Assembly (NCBI GenBank): GCA_003991915.1
Contig: RQTK01000032.1
Location: 489,814 to 553,813, forward strand
Reading direction: 5' to 3'
Source of the DNA: Elysia chlorotica
Lineage: Eukaryota; Mollusca; Gastropoda; Plakobranchidae
Length of the DNA stretch: 64,000 nucleotides
The notes under the pieces were generated by a model. That model worked only from the letters and a program-made list of their open reading frames with translations. It searched no databases and was not told the origin of the DNA. Positions 23,831-35,107 of this stretch are shown piece by piece (the first letter of the stretch is position 1; the number at the start of each line of letters is the position of its first letter). Both the position numbers and the translations under genes were made by a program.

Positions 23831-25836
23831 CTGGGGAGAAGAAAAAAATAAAGATTCATACATGTTAATATAATTGGTGAATTTATTATTTCTAGTGCAT
23901 GTGCTTTTATAGTCTTTTGCAAGAAGCAACGTAAAATGAGATCATGATTTCAGTTATTATACATTTATCGTGTGAAAATGAGTCAAAATTGTGCAAATCT
24001 CTTAAGCTCATGGAATTCTAAAAGTCTTATCAGTGATTTGCATCCTGTTGGCTGTTGATCTAGTACCAGTCTCCATAATAAACATGCAAACATAGTATTA
24101 CACTAACCAACGATATTATATAATCACTTATCATTTTTATATCTCTATAGATTCCAGTAATTAAAGACACAGTTGGCTTCAATTTTGTGTCAGAGCCAAG
24201 AGCAAAATAACTTAAGATACAGTGACCCTTATAAACAGTTTTTGTGCAAGTATAATAAACTGTAGGCGTTAAGTTGGTGCACAATAAATCTAGAAGAGTA
24301 AATTGAGGTAGAAAGCTGGAGTGCCTCATGGAGTGTTTGATGAATGGTCAATATGAAATTCACAATAGATGGTTTATTCCATTTGAAGTCTTTAATGTGT
24401 GGAGAAGCAAACAGGCAGACCAAGAGGCGAAAAGTGTGTTTTCTTAGCATATTTGCTTATATTACAAAACAATATACAATTCCTATAATGCTATTGATAG
24501 TGCGAAGTGTGTTTGTAAGTGTTTAATGAGCACATGTTGTGCAATGTTACTTTGAAAGCTACTCATGATGCTCTACCGAATTTGAGTACACTGTTTTTTT
24601 TCTCTTTTCTTTTGGCATCCACTATGTTTGCTTTAGTTAGATAAAAGAAAATGAGTGGTTCATTGGGCATATATATGCTTGTGGATCAGTAAGGTCTAGG
24701 AATGATGGTATATAGATATAACGGGATGAATTAAAGGGGGACTGACCAATTCACACAAATGCCCATTGAAGCTGATTGGTCCCATCAGAGAGAATGGGTG
24801 TCATACACCTATTGGTTAAATAATCTACGAGTAGATCAAGAGCTATAGTCTTATATAGAGAAACGGTTGTGTTTTCTCATACATTTTCAATTTTTATCAT
24901 ATAGAGCTCAAAGAATACAATACTCCTTGTTTAGCAACACTTACAAACACTTCGACGGACAGTAATAAGAGCCATCATTTACTAAAACAAGCAAACATGT
25001 AATACCTCGTGAATGGTCTGCCCGTTGGCTTGACTACACTATAAAGTCTGCTCATAAAACTGATGGAGCAGATAAGACCGAGGAAAGTCCAATTGTCATT
25101 GTTTTATATTCTTAATGACTAAGAAAGATGGTGCCTCAACATCGTCCACAACTCAACAATTAGTAATGGGCACCCTGCAGCACTATGGGCTGAGCACAAT
25201 CAAACTTTATTTATCCCACAGTAACGCCTAGTACTGGCCAAGATTTTGGCAAATCGTCCAAGAAAAGATTTTAAGCAGTGTACTAGACTAGTTACACTGT
25301 ACAGTCAACAGTGTATAATATAATTCCTACTTCTTTCATTTACCCAGAACAATGATGAAAATGAATCTATAGGCCTAGTTTCCACATAACACATTTTTGG
25401 GATCCAGATCTTTAAGAATTTTCAGTTTTGAAAAAAAAAAAAAAAGGGCTGTCGACCCTCCCAACCTTTAACTTCTTCAGTGTATTGGGTGTAGTGTGGT
25501 GGCAAACCTGTTCATGTACAACATTTTCTTCAAAATGTAATTTTATATAACATGAAAGTTACCTATTGAGTTTCGTGCTTTACATTGATTAGGCCTAAAT
25601 TGATTCAGCTCAGAATTTATAAATCATTATAATACTAGATATATCTAGATTTAAGTTTTACATTAGAAAAGTAAGACTGGGCTTAGGGCCTAATCTAGAT
25701 AGATTCTAGATTCTAAAGATTCCTCTCTCCACTGGATCTATCAAGAGATCTAGATCTAGATTTATTTTATATATTTTTTAATAATTAATACGTGAGATCA
25801 AGGCTAAAATCTCAGTAAAGCTTTTTTTTTTTTTAC

Positions 25837-26260
25837 CAACATTTCACAAGTCTCGCATTCAATAACAAATCCAGCTTGTCGAGCTCCGACTCCCAAGTTC
25901 CAACACAAACAGACGTGTGTGAGACAGCTCGATCGTGCTTTGCTTTCTCTGAAGGCTTGACACGGTCACAGACAACACAGCAACACGCCGATATGCCGCG
26001 TCTCGCGTAGATAATCTACACACCTAGCAAACTTAGCCGGTTGGCAACTAGCCTATCGAGGGGAGCTAAGTTGAGGAACCTGTTTCATCACGGTTGGACA
26101 GAGCTGTCAACCTTGCGAAAAAAACTCGTCTTCTATCTGGGTTTTCCCATTGTGAGGAATTGATGGCAAACAATGGCGACAAAATGATAGTTACGCGCTC
26201 TGCCGCTCGGCTCTACCACCGACCTGGCCATAGCTAACTAGAAAGAAGTTGATACTGCTG
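25837..26260 (-). promoter_or_regulatory. CpG-rich, promoter-like patch with possible first exon of the B4GALNT-like gene
   Basis: This patch has clearly more CG dinucleotides than the AT-rich DNA around it (for example GCCGCGTCTCGCG on the plus strand) and an AACAATGGCGAC element of YY1 type. A usable minus-strand splice donor, GTTG|GTAAAA, lies at 25837/25836. Position and orientation fit the start of the minus-strand gene at 23505, but no transcript evidence is available. Confidence 0.3.
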
Positions 26261-26470
26261 TCTACCAACCAACATTTGTTATTGTTATAGAGCAAAATGG
26301 TAAAAAAAAATCTTTAGATTTCGTGCCAATTAATAAGCTTAATGTAATTTAACTCTTTTCTACCATGACACGCTATTAAAAAATGAAAACAAAAGGATGA
26401 ACACACAGCTCCTTCAATGCCGTACAATGATTAAAGAGGAATCATCTCCTACTCACAATGATGATAATGA

Positions 26471-26814
<344 letters not shown>

Positions 26815-26817
26815 AAT

Positions 26818-27042
26818 GTTGAGTTGGTTTAACGTCCAACATCAGCACTATAGAGACTGTATTGTGGACGGTTTTGTTGTTGTTGGGTTGGTTTAACGTC
26901 CAACAGCAGCACTATATAGGCTATATTGTGGACGGGCCCCAAGACTGACGCCTGTCAATTTTATGTGCTGCCACACACAGAGACAGGGTGGCCCTTTTGC
27001 GTCGGAAGCCGACGTTCTACCCCAGGGTACCGAGCCCCCCCC
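26818..27042 (-). mobile_element. SINE with a second, 54-bp SINE tail fragment in front
   Basis: A tail piece (26818-26871) is followed by a TTTTGTTGTTG spacer and a longer copy (26880-27042) with an internal deletion joining body to type I head. The tail side abuts the (AAG)n array. Confidence 0.85.
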
Positions 27043-27861
27043 CCCCCAGAAGAAAAAGAAGAACAAGAAAAGAGGGAGGAGGAGGAGAAGAAGTCTGTTT
27101 CGATCTGTGTATGGCTATGCACCGCATACTGTGCAAATGTATTACGGTCAGAGGCGCCACCTTCATCTGAGGAGTGCTAATAGCAATGGTGGTACTCGAA
27201 GATATGATTGTTCCTTAGAAATTGTCAGGTCTGATGTCGCTGATAATGTGTCTCTGATTTGAGAAAGCGAAGCTCTCTCCTAGAGTAATAAATAAGGCGA
27301 CGGGACTCCAGAACGAAATGGATTCTTCTGACTTGGTTGGTCAAATTATTGTACTGACTTGGTATTTCAGCGTCTCTGATAGCCTGGGTTCGAGGAGCCA
27401 TGATTTTTGTTTATGTTGTATGTCGTAATGCACACGGCATCAGAATAGGGCCAGATCATAGGACGAGTAAGGTATGCCCACAGACACATAAATTATTTGT
27501 CGTATCATTTTCTACTCTGTCGCCGTGTGTTTGGCGGAGCAAAACGGACGCGGGCCATTATCTCTAGGAAATTTTACTCTTTCAGCTCGTCCAGCACAAT
27601 TCACAGTCATGAAGGTTTCGGTTGTTGTCTATATAATATTATGAATTGTTCTCGTAACATCCAAGTAACATTCTGTTGTCCGCACGGATAGAGAGGAGAG
27701 CTGAAAAAAAATTAGCCCGTTTTTTTTTTTGACCGACAATCATCAATTTGTTTTTCCCTCGTAGTTATACATTTTGCATTGCGTCATGTTAGACTCTCAG
27801 GTGTGGTCTCAACTCTTGAGTAAATGGCTAGCATGGCTACTGTTGGTTTGGAGCTTAATCG

Positions 27862-27960
27862 AGTATTGCTCTGGATTGGCGAACTAGAGGTCCTCGGTTC
27901 GAATCAAAGCTGATGACAAGTAGATTCTTTGGGAAACCAATGGGGTATAAATATTAATTG
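27862..27960 (+). repeat. tRNA-like SINE head fragment
   Basis: TGGATTGGCGAACTAGAGGT then CCTCGGTTCGAATCAAAGCT gives a good box B but no body or tail of the common SINE family. Confidence 0.4.
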
Positions 27961-28717
27961 ACGACCGATAGTTTCTTTTTACATGTTTCCAACCTTGAAT
28001 GAAAAAAAATGGCTGAGCGCTTTTTATTTTTTTTTTCTAAGGGAACGTAAGCTTTCAATGTTAGTGAACTGCAATTGTTATTTATAAACCAACTGTAGAC
28101 GGTGGTCTTCTTCTCCTTATCACTCACTCTGTTAGTTTGGAGATTAGAGGAGCGATGCACTCTTTGCTGTGACGTGTCATATTATTTGGTCATTACAGCG
28201 CAACTGAACATGCTCCAATTTTAAACTTATGGACTTTTAATGGCGAGTTTTAAAATACATATATCAAAAATAGGATCGTTATTGTTTGCTTCCTCCTCCC
28301 TCATGTGGCTACACCTTCACATTTAGCCTGTCAATCCAAGATGTTAGCCTGTCACGCCCAAACAGTTTTGAGGAGTGTGGGTCCAGGAGTCCAGTTGTGA
28401 TGTTTAGTTTTTATTATAATTATTTCTTTGATTGGCTAGCCTGCTTGCTTGTCAACAAGTATACTATGATGGGAGTGTAACCGTCGCAAAGGCAAGTAAT
28501 GTTTTCTCAGTTCGCAATAGGCATGTTATGGAGTTTGCCATAATGTGTTAGCTCTTGTTCTTTAAACTTAGACGTAGACGGTGATTTAAATAATGGATTA
28601 TAATGTAGTTCTTTCGAGTAGTCACTTTCGTTGCTGTTTACACGCACGTTATTACAAAACTAAGTCCATATGTATCAGTGTACCGTGAAAATAAAATAAT
28701 AAAACCCCAGAAAAATG

Positions 28718-28963
28718 GTGTGTTCAGTCGGTGAAGCGCACGTTTCTCATCTCGAGATCAAACCCCAATCTGGTGACTGCCTTGTATCCTCTTGGTTTGG
28801 CTAATTTCATTACTCTATACCATGACAAGCTGAGATAAGTTCTGATTTTCTCATTATGTCTCTAAAGCAGTAGATAAAATTGTTAGACGTTGGTCTTGGG
28901 GTCCTTCCACGATAAAGCATTGTTAGTAACGATGGACGTTCAGAAACCAACAAAAACAAACGC
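28718..28963 (+). mobile_element. Diverged SINE-like element
   Basis: A GTGTGTTCAGTCGGTGAAGC head, ATCTCGAGATCAAACCCCAA box B region, TTGGTCTTGGGGTCCTTCCA and AACGATGGACGTTCAGAAAC tail follow the SINE layout but with many changes. Confidence 0.5.
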
Positions 28964-29594
28964 ACCAATACAGTGTCCCCACAAAAATAGTACAAACCAG
29001 AAATAAGACCAGTGTTTGCCAGATGCCAAGTTAGACCATGAATAAATTGACTGGAAGGAGGAGAGCAATCATTAAGGAAGAATGGTCATATTTTATATAA
29101 CATGAAATATAGACATGGGTGCGTCGGAAACGAAAAGCCTTGCCAGTGCCACTCATAATATGACTGCTTGTGTTAAATATTAGCCAAGTTCTCTTTGAGT
29201 GGGGCATCGACACTGAAAGTCGGCGGGAGACTTTGAGGCCTTTGCAATGAAAAGTCAACGATCTTTAAAAAAACAAACAACAGAAACACATCATCATTCA
29301 AGACCATCAGATCGATTAATACACAAAATCAACGATGGCGCCAGACGGTCGTAGAGACTTCTGAAAGGTACGCTAGATTCTGCACTTGTTCACTCACATT
29401 GAAAGATACATGCTCTAGAAAGGTGATATCAGCAAGAATTATACTTCTCTGGAAGACAATAATTATGAGCGCCCACAGAAAAGACAATAGTGTAAAAGGT
29501 GGGACTTATTTTAGCCATATAAGGAGCAGTCATCCAACGCACACACGTTTTCGCCGTATAGGATCCCTCAGGGAAACATGGAAGACGTCAAACT

Positions 29595-29759
<165 letters not shown>

Positions 29760-30629
29760 GCACATAGGTAAAAAAAAAATAATGTCTTCAAAATTACTCT
29801 ATAATTTAGTTTCGGCACTCTTATAGTTCTTTAGATCTAATATATTTAGGCCTACATGAATTATAGATTTATCCAAGCCTCCGATTCCCTATATTTATTT
29901 TATTGAGAGAGTATGTTTAGACTCAATAATGTTTTTTTTTTCAAATTTATATCAATCACTTCTTAAGTCTTTACAAATTTAATAGTTTGATACTTCGGAA
30001 TTCATGACTGATGCTATGTAGAGACTTTAATTGTCCTTTTTTGTACCAATAAACTGTAAGAGTGCCAAAGTTTCTGTTTGTTGAATAATACTTTTGTCTT
30101 CCAACAATGTGGAATCACGTTCCCTAGATCTATATTAGCAGACCAATTATCAAGATCAGACAAAATTGCTTACCATCTGCAAAAGGCGGCAAAACCAACT
30201 TCCAAAATGTCTTAATTGATAAGATTAATTTGGATCTAGTTTACGGTTTGCCTATATTCAGAAACAGCCGAGTGCTGAAACAAATTGCCGATAAATCGGT
30301 TGGCTACATTACTTTTAGATCTTTTTAACATTATTTTAAACTATGTGGGGGGAAAAGCACCAACAATTGTCTATTAAAATTCCCAATAATTGCACACCGT
30401 TATATTTGACTGCAAAATTTGTTGGCTCTCTCATGTGCGGTTATCATAATTACAACACAACCATTATTACAACTGGAAAAATTACGTAAAAATAGCGAGA
30501 GGCAGACAGAGAAAAATATCTGGAACTGGCTGGGAAGATGGGTGTGTGGAAGCGAAGGGGTCAGCCTGATTGTGAAATGCATAGGCAATGAGATGTGGGG
30601 GAACATGGTCACCAACGCCAATCAGCACG

Positions 30630-31100
30630 GCACTCCGTGATGATAATTATTTGACAATCCTCCAGAAGCCTCTTGATTCCTTGTGGAACATAGGAGCGCA
30701 ACAACTCCCCTCCACTGGACTCGATTTTGGCTGGTCCTCTTCAACTCGGCCGATGTGTTACCAGTCGCATATATTTCTGCTTCGAGCGGCCGACCTTGCG
30801 TTTGCCTTGAGGGTTCCACTCCAGAACTTGCCATGTGATGTTGGATACAGGCTTCCGAAGTGTGTGGCTTATCTAACCCCATGGTTTTTTTTATCTCTGC
30901 CTCGATGGGCGTTTCCTTTGATCTGTCCCACAGTTCTTTGTTTGATACAGCTTTGGGCCTCCTAATGTTGAGGATGTTTCTGAGGCATCTGTTAATTATG
31001 TGTGCAGTTTATGGGTGTTGGTCTTGTTCACGCGCTACGTTTTTGAGCCATAATTATAGTAAGGCCAATTTCACGTTGAAGATTCGGAACTTGTTTCCGT
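30630..31100 (-). mobile_element. Degraded RTE/Nimb-like non-LTR retrotransposon C-terminus
   Basis: Minus-strand pieces in shifting frames match the end of non-LTR polyproteins: INRCLRNILNIRRPKAVSNK, ELWDRSKETPIEAEIKK, TWQVLEWNPQGKRKVGRSKQ and QNRVQWRGVVALLCSTRN. At least two frameshifts and several stops separate them, so it is a fossil. The plus-strand ORF at 30588-30965 is its antisense shadow. Confidence 0.75.
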
Positions 31101-31182
31101 ACGACAGGGCTGTAGACCTCCAGATTAGTCTTAGGGTATCTGGTTTTCTTTTTTTCGGCATCTAATGTCTGAAGTCGTGAGG

Positions 31183-31409
31183 CACGTTTTTTTTTTAATG
31201 GGAGAAAGTCTAGAGGTGTGATACAGGCACCAGTTTAATAAAATGTTGCACCTATAAATATTATTAAGAAAATTATACTGGGGGAAACACAGGGCACAGC
31301 GTGAAAAGTTTTAAACTTTTATTGAATTTACACCAACACGTTTTTTTTTAAATGGGAGAAAGTCTAGACGGTGTGATACAGGCACCAATTTAATAAAATG
31401 TTGCACCTA
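31183..31409. repeat. Tandem duplication of LTR flank with embedded LTR fragment
   Basis: About 70 bp (CACGTTTTTTTT...TTGCACCTAT) occurs at 31183-31255 and again at 31337-31410. Between them, 31281-31335 repeats 55 bp of the neighbouring LTR (GGGGGAAACACAGGGCACAG onward). Confidence 0.8.
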
Positions 31410-31658
31410 TGTGAGAAAGGGGGAAACACAGGGCACAGCGTGAAAAGTTTTAAACTTTTATTGAATTTACACCATCATAAAAAAAACCCAGCCGGCATAA
31501 CAAGTCCGACTCAGGGCGAGCTCAGCACAGCGGACATAAAACAACAACTTTACAAATGAACTTCAAGAAATTTAAGTAAACAGATTTAACAACAATTCAA
31601 TAGAGGTTCAGACCAAGGACGTCCGACCACTGGCCATCTCCTACACCACTGACCAGTC
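31410..31658 (-). repeat. 3' LTR-like direct repeat of the gag-protease element
   Basis: Its minus-strand start supplies the last codons and the stop (DWSVV, TAG) of the gag-protease ORF. AATAAA lies at 31462-31457 with GU-rich DNA after it. The neighbouring 31183-31409 holds a duplicated flank and a 55-bp LTR fragment. Confidence 0.8.
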
Positions 31659-32564
31659 CTTGGACAGGACTACAGGCTGAAATGCTATGGGTTTGGCGTC
31701 CTGTCGCCGCTGAGGCAGATGCATGGGTCTTCTTCGGGGCCTCGACACTACTGGCGACACCTCGTTTACAATTTGCAAGGTCTGCCCCTGGGACGAAAGC
31801 ATAGGCCGGGGAGGAACATTGCGGTTCACTTCAGGCAGCTGGGGTGTTCTGCGTCGGCTCTCCGACGCCACAGAAGGCACCACGTTGACACTACGAACGG
31901 TCCGCTCAGGAGGCAGAACAGTAGGTTCAGGAGCAACAGGCCTGTCGGGCAGGGTGGGCGGGCGTATGGTGCTGGAGGAACTCCCTGGGTCCACGCCGAG
32001 CTCTTGCCGCACGGTGGACATCTCCACACCCATGTCGGCCAAGACTGGGACCCCCTTCCCTCCAAGTTCCGCCTTCCCCCTCACCACCCTGCCGGTCGAT
32101 CCTATCGGTGCTGGGGTCCTGCACTCCCGAGCGAAATTGCCCGGTTGCCGGCAACGGCGGCACCGCATCTGGCTGCGTCCTTTCGTCCTCCTTCTCCTCC
32201 TTAGGAGGTCCTTTGGTCGCTCCGTCTGCCCAGGCTGCCAGCTGCCCTGCCTCTCCAGACGCTCCATCCTCTCGTTCAGGGAGCGGAGCAGCTCCAGGAT
32301 CAGCTGTAGCTCTACAGATGCTGGTGCAGGGGCGGAGGGAGCGTGGGCGGCTGACTGACGCCCTGCCATGGCCATCGATGTCATAACTGCCTTGCAGCCG
32401 AACAAGAACTGGGCTGCCTCCGCCATTGTCGACTGGGTTTTAAATGTATGGTGTAAGTGTACGGCTACACCAAGATAAACCAAGCGTGGATCGACAGTAT
32501 CATAAGACAAAGTTGTCGATCCTGGTATAACTTGCCCAAGCAACACAGATGCCAGCCGAAGCAT
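31641..32564 (-). pseudogene. Gag-protease-like ORF with altered zinc knuckle and protease active site
   Basis: 307-codon frame; the likelier start is Met47 (MAEAAQFLFG, 32426). A coiled stretch LILELLRSLNERMERLERQ is followed by an Arg-rich run and CRRCRQPGNFAREC (residues 135-148). This is a retroviral-type zinc knuckle, CX2CX4HX4C, in which the His is Asn (AAT). VPVLADMGVEMSTVRQELG (172-190) resembles the aspartic protease flap-to-active-site region with the catalytic DTG read as DMG. Each change is a single base. The C-terminal half is Arg/Pro-rich and low-complexity. RT, RNase H and integrase are missing, so any movement would need proteins from another element. It could also be read as a gag-only ORF. 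Confidence 0.65.
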
Positions 32565-32961
32565 GTGATGCCAGGATCAAAGGTCAAAAAAAACTACGCT
32601 GATTTCATGTATCATTTTTATTGTGACCCTATTTTATTACTATCTGAGACTAAATATACTACTTGGATCTATACTTATGAAGGCATTCTGGAGAAAAGTG
32701 TGTTTAAAGTTTTGAATCGAGAGCCGGAAAACAATGGCGGTCGTCCAACACAGATCAAGTTTTGCCTCCCCATAGCAAAACACAGAAACCGTCGTGCGAC
32801 GCGGAAGCTGGTAACCGTCGCACGACAGCCGGTCTATCTTCAGAAACGATTAACCACTGAAAATTGGATCTCCGCATATTGCCTGTGTATAGCCAGGATG
32901 CATGTATGAGTTGGTATATCTTCAGCTTAAGCTGTGCAGGACCTAAGAAACAGTGCCACAG

Positions 32962-33210
32962 TGTGAGAAAGGGGGAAACACCGGGCACAGCGTGAAAAGT
33001 TTCAAACTTTTATTGAATTTACACCATCATAAAAAAAACCCAGCCGGCATAACAAGTCCGACTCAGGGCGAGCTCAGCACAGCGGACATAAAACAACAAC
33101 TTTACAAATGAACTTCAAGAAATTTAAGTAAACAGATTTAACAACAATTCAATAGAGGTTCAGACCAAGGACGTCCGACCACTGGCCATCTCATACACCA
33201 CTGACCAGTC
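32962..33210 (-). repeat. 5' LTR-like direct repeat of the gag-protease element
   Basis: Copy of 31410-31658 differing at about three positions (CCGGGCAC versus CAGGGCAC, TTTCAAAC versus TTTTAAAC, CTCATAC versus CTCCTAC). It contains the AATAAA of CAATAAAAG on the minus strand. Confidence 0.8.
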
Positions 33211-33742
33211 TACGCGCTCTTGATCAGATGATCGAGCTTGCTCGGCGCGCCTTGCGAGCTGATTGGCCAACACGCGCCCAATCACAGCTAAGCAACATAA
33301 TAAAGAGAGTGGACAGAGAAAGACCACAGGAGGATACAAAGACACGATAAAGATACAAAGACAGACAGATACAGTAAAACATACAAAATTTGCGATCAGG
33401 GAAAATACTGTAAAGAAACGAGATACAAACAAACCACTAGCTCGCACCTATAAATTAATATACTGCTACACGCGCAAGAGGAATTTCCCTGATGAAAGTT
33501 AATTCCAGCGTCCGCTCGCCGCTTAAGGAGACAGCATTATTTGAGGAGCGCAGTGGCGCCGGTTTAGATGGAAGGGATGAAGGCATAGGTAGGGAATAAT
33601 TGTTCTCATGGGTGGGACAAAATAGTTGTTAAAGATATAAGCTGGCAGAGAGCCTGACCACTATTTTGCTAGTTTGAATCTTTTGAATTTCTCAACCCCA
33701 CCCACCATTTTCCTTTTTCCCTCAGTTTGAAGGTGGGGGTAT

Positions 33743-34019
33743 TGGCACATGTGGTAGATCGTTGATCTCTCAGTTGGAAGTCCTTGGTTCGAAACCCACA
33801 TTTGGTCAAAACTCTATGTCCGATTTCGTTCCCTACTGGCTGGGTCTATTACAGGAGTCATGGTACCCCGCACTGTCTAATGTGTGATACACATATTACT
33901 ATTAATAGAAATTTGTGGTGTGATAAAATTATCATACATTAGTCTTAGCATCCGTCCACAATGTGGTCTATATACATGTAATGGTATCGTTGGACTCTAA
34001 GCAACCAACTTAACTTAAC
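33743..34019 (+). mobile_element. Diverged full-length tRNA-derived SINE, sense copy
   Basis: Head GGCACATGTGGTAGATCGTT, box B TTGGTTCGAAACCC, body CCGATTTCGTTCCCTACTGG, and tail TCGTTGGACTCTAAGCAACC. A short insertion (ATTACTATTAATAG) lies inside the body. Confidence 0.75.
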
Positions 34020-34136
34020 TCCACAACGCGTGCCCCTCAATCCCTTTTATTGTACTGTTTGGGTATTTGACATCTTTTAACTCTCAGTCTCAGACCTTTC
34101 TAAGGTTTACGCTGTAGTATTTATACTGTGGGACGT

Positions 34137-34163
34137 TGTGTGTGTGTGTGTGTGTGTGTGTGT
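34137..34163 (+). repeat. (GT)n microsatellite
   Basis: About 13 GT units. Confidence 0.95.
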
Positions 34164-34789
34164 GGAAGCGCGTGGATTACGGATATAGCCATTGTGTTTT
34201 TTTAATTTTTGGGTGATTTTAAAATGTTTTGAAGTATTCTCTTAGTGGTTATGAAGAGCAAACAGTGTATTGCTTTGACTGTTCTGAATGCTACATGTTG
34301 TAACTGGTATTTTACTTATTATGTTTGAGAAGTACATGTATCCCAATGACTTGTTACTTATAAGGTTGGCTGATGAGCGTGTTTGAGAATGGTTAGACGC
34401 AATGCACAAAGAGATTTCATGAGGATGTTTTTGGAAAATCCTCCGTGATTTTATAAACATGTTCTGCCTACTGAGGTGTACGTGATTATCGTAGGATATT
34501 TTTAAAGTGCTTGACCTTAACCGCAGTAACAGCAGATCCGTTGGCAATGTTAATTAAAGACAGCTAGTAAGCTATTTGAAAGCAGGGAAGGCCTACTCAT
34601 TGTAGACCCTAATAGACTGTTTTTAAACGTTCTTAAGAAAGTGTAACATTGCATAATTAGGTCTACACTATTCAGTACATGAAGGGCCTACATACAATTA
34701 TGATTGATTGCATAAAAATAACATTTTCAAGTTTCTAAGCAATTAACTCCCATGTAATAGGCCTACTCATCATGTGGAATGGGCCAAAA

Positions 34790-35107
34790 TTACAGCATAA
34801 GAGAGCCTAGCCTACGTCATCTCATTTCCAAGGTAGCGCCTGCGCGCATCAGACTTGCGCACGTCCTGCGAAAAAAAATAAACGGTCCTCAGAAAGTGCA
34901 CCAAAAACGAATCACAGGAAAGCAGTGCGCTCAAGATGTAGAATATGGGCCTGAAGTTACTTTGAAACATTTTGACGAGAAGGCGTAAAACCAAATCTAG
35001 ATCCACAATTTAAACCGCCCGCTTTACGTTTTTCGCTTATTAGATCTATATGTTCTACTGGAAACCATCTTCCTATCAAAAGTCAACTCTTAAACTTGGG
35101 ACAGCAA
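34790..35107 (+). promoter_or_regulatory. Promoter-like patch and possible first exon, plus strand
   Basis: A short CG-rich island in AT-rich DNA contains TACGTCAT (CRE-like) and paired TGCGCGCA/TTGCGCAC elements resembling NRF1 sites. A near-consensus donor, ACAGCAA|GTAAGC, follows at 35107/35108. It could be the distant promoter of the zinc-finger gene 5.6 kb downstream. The 69-codon ORF inside it (34779-34988) has no recognised family. Confidence 0.3.

Larger units (their letters stand above)
31410..33210 (-). mobile_element. Short non-autonomous LTR element with gag-protease ORF
   Basis: Two 249-bp direct repeats (31410-31658 and 32962-33210) flank a 1.3-kb interior carrying one gag/protease-like ORF on the minus strand and no reverse transcriptase or integrase. 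The repeats differ at only about three bases, pointing to recent insertion. On the minus strand they run from TGGTCAGTGG to CTTTCTCACA and contain AATAAA. No clear target-site duplication, PBS or polypurine tract was found, so 'LTR element' is the best reading rather than proven. Confidence 0.65.

Noticed and set aside
30588-30965. 125-codon plus-strand ORF
   Set aside because: Antisense of the decayed non-LTR retrotransposon, which matches on the minus strand.
31719-32386. Plus-strand ORFs of 92-211 codons
   Set aside because: Antisense of the gag-protease ORF, whose minus-strand reading has the recognisable zinc knuckle and protease-like motifs; GC-rich DNA simply lacks stops.
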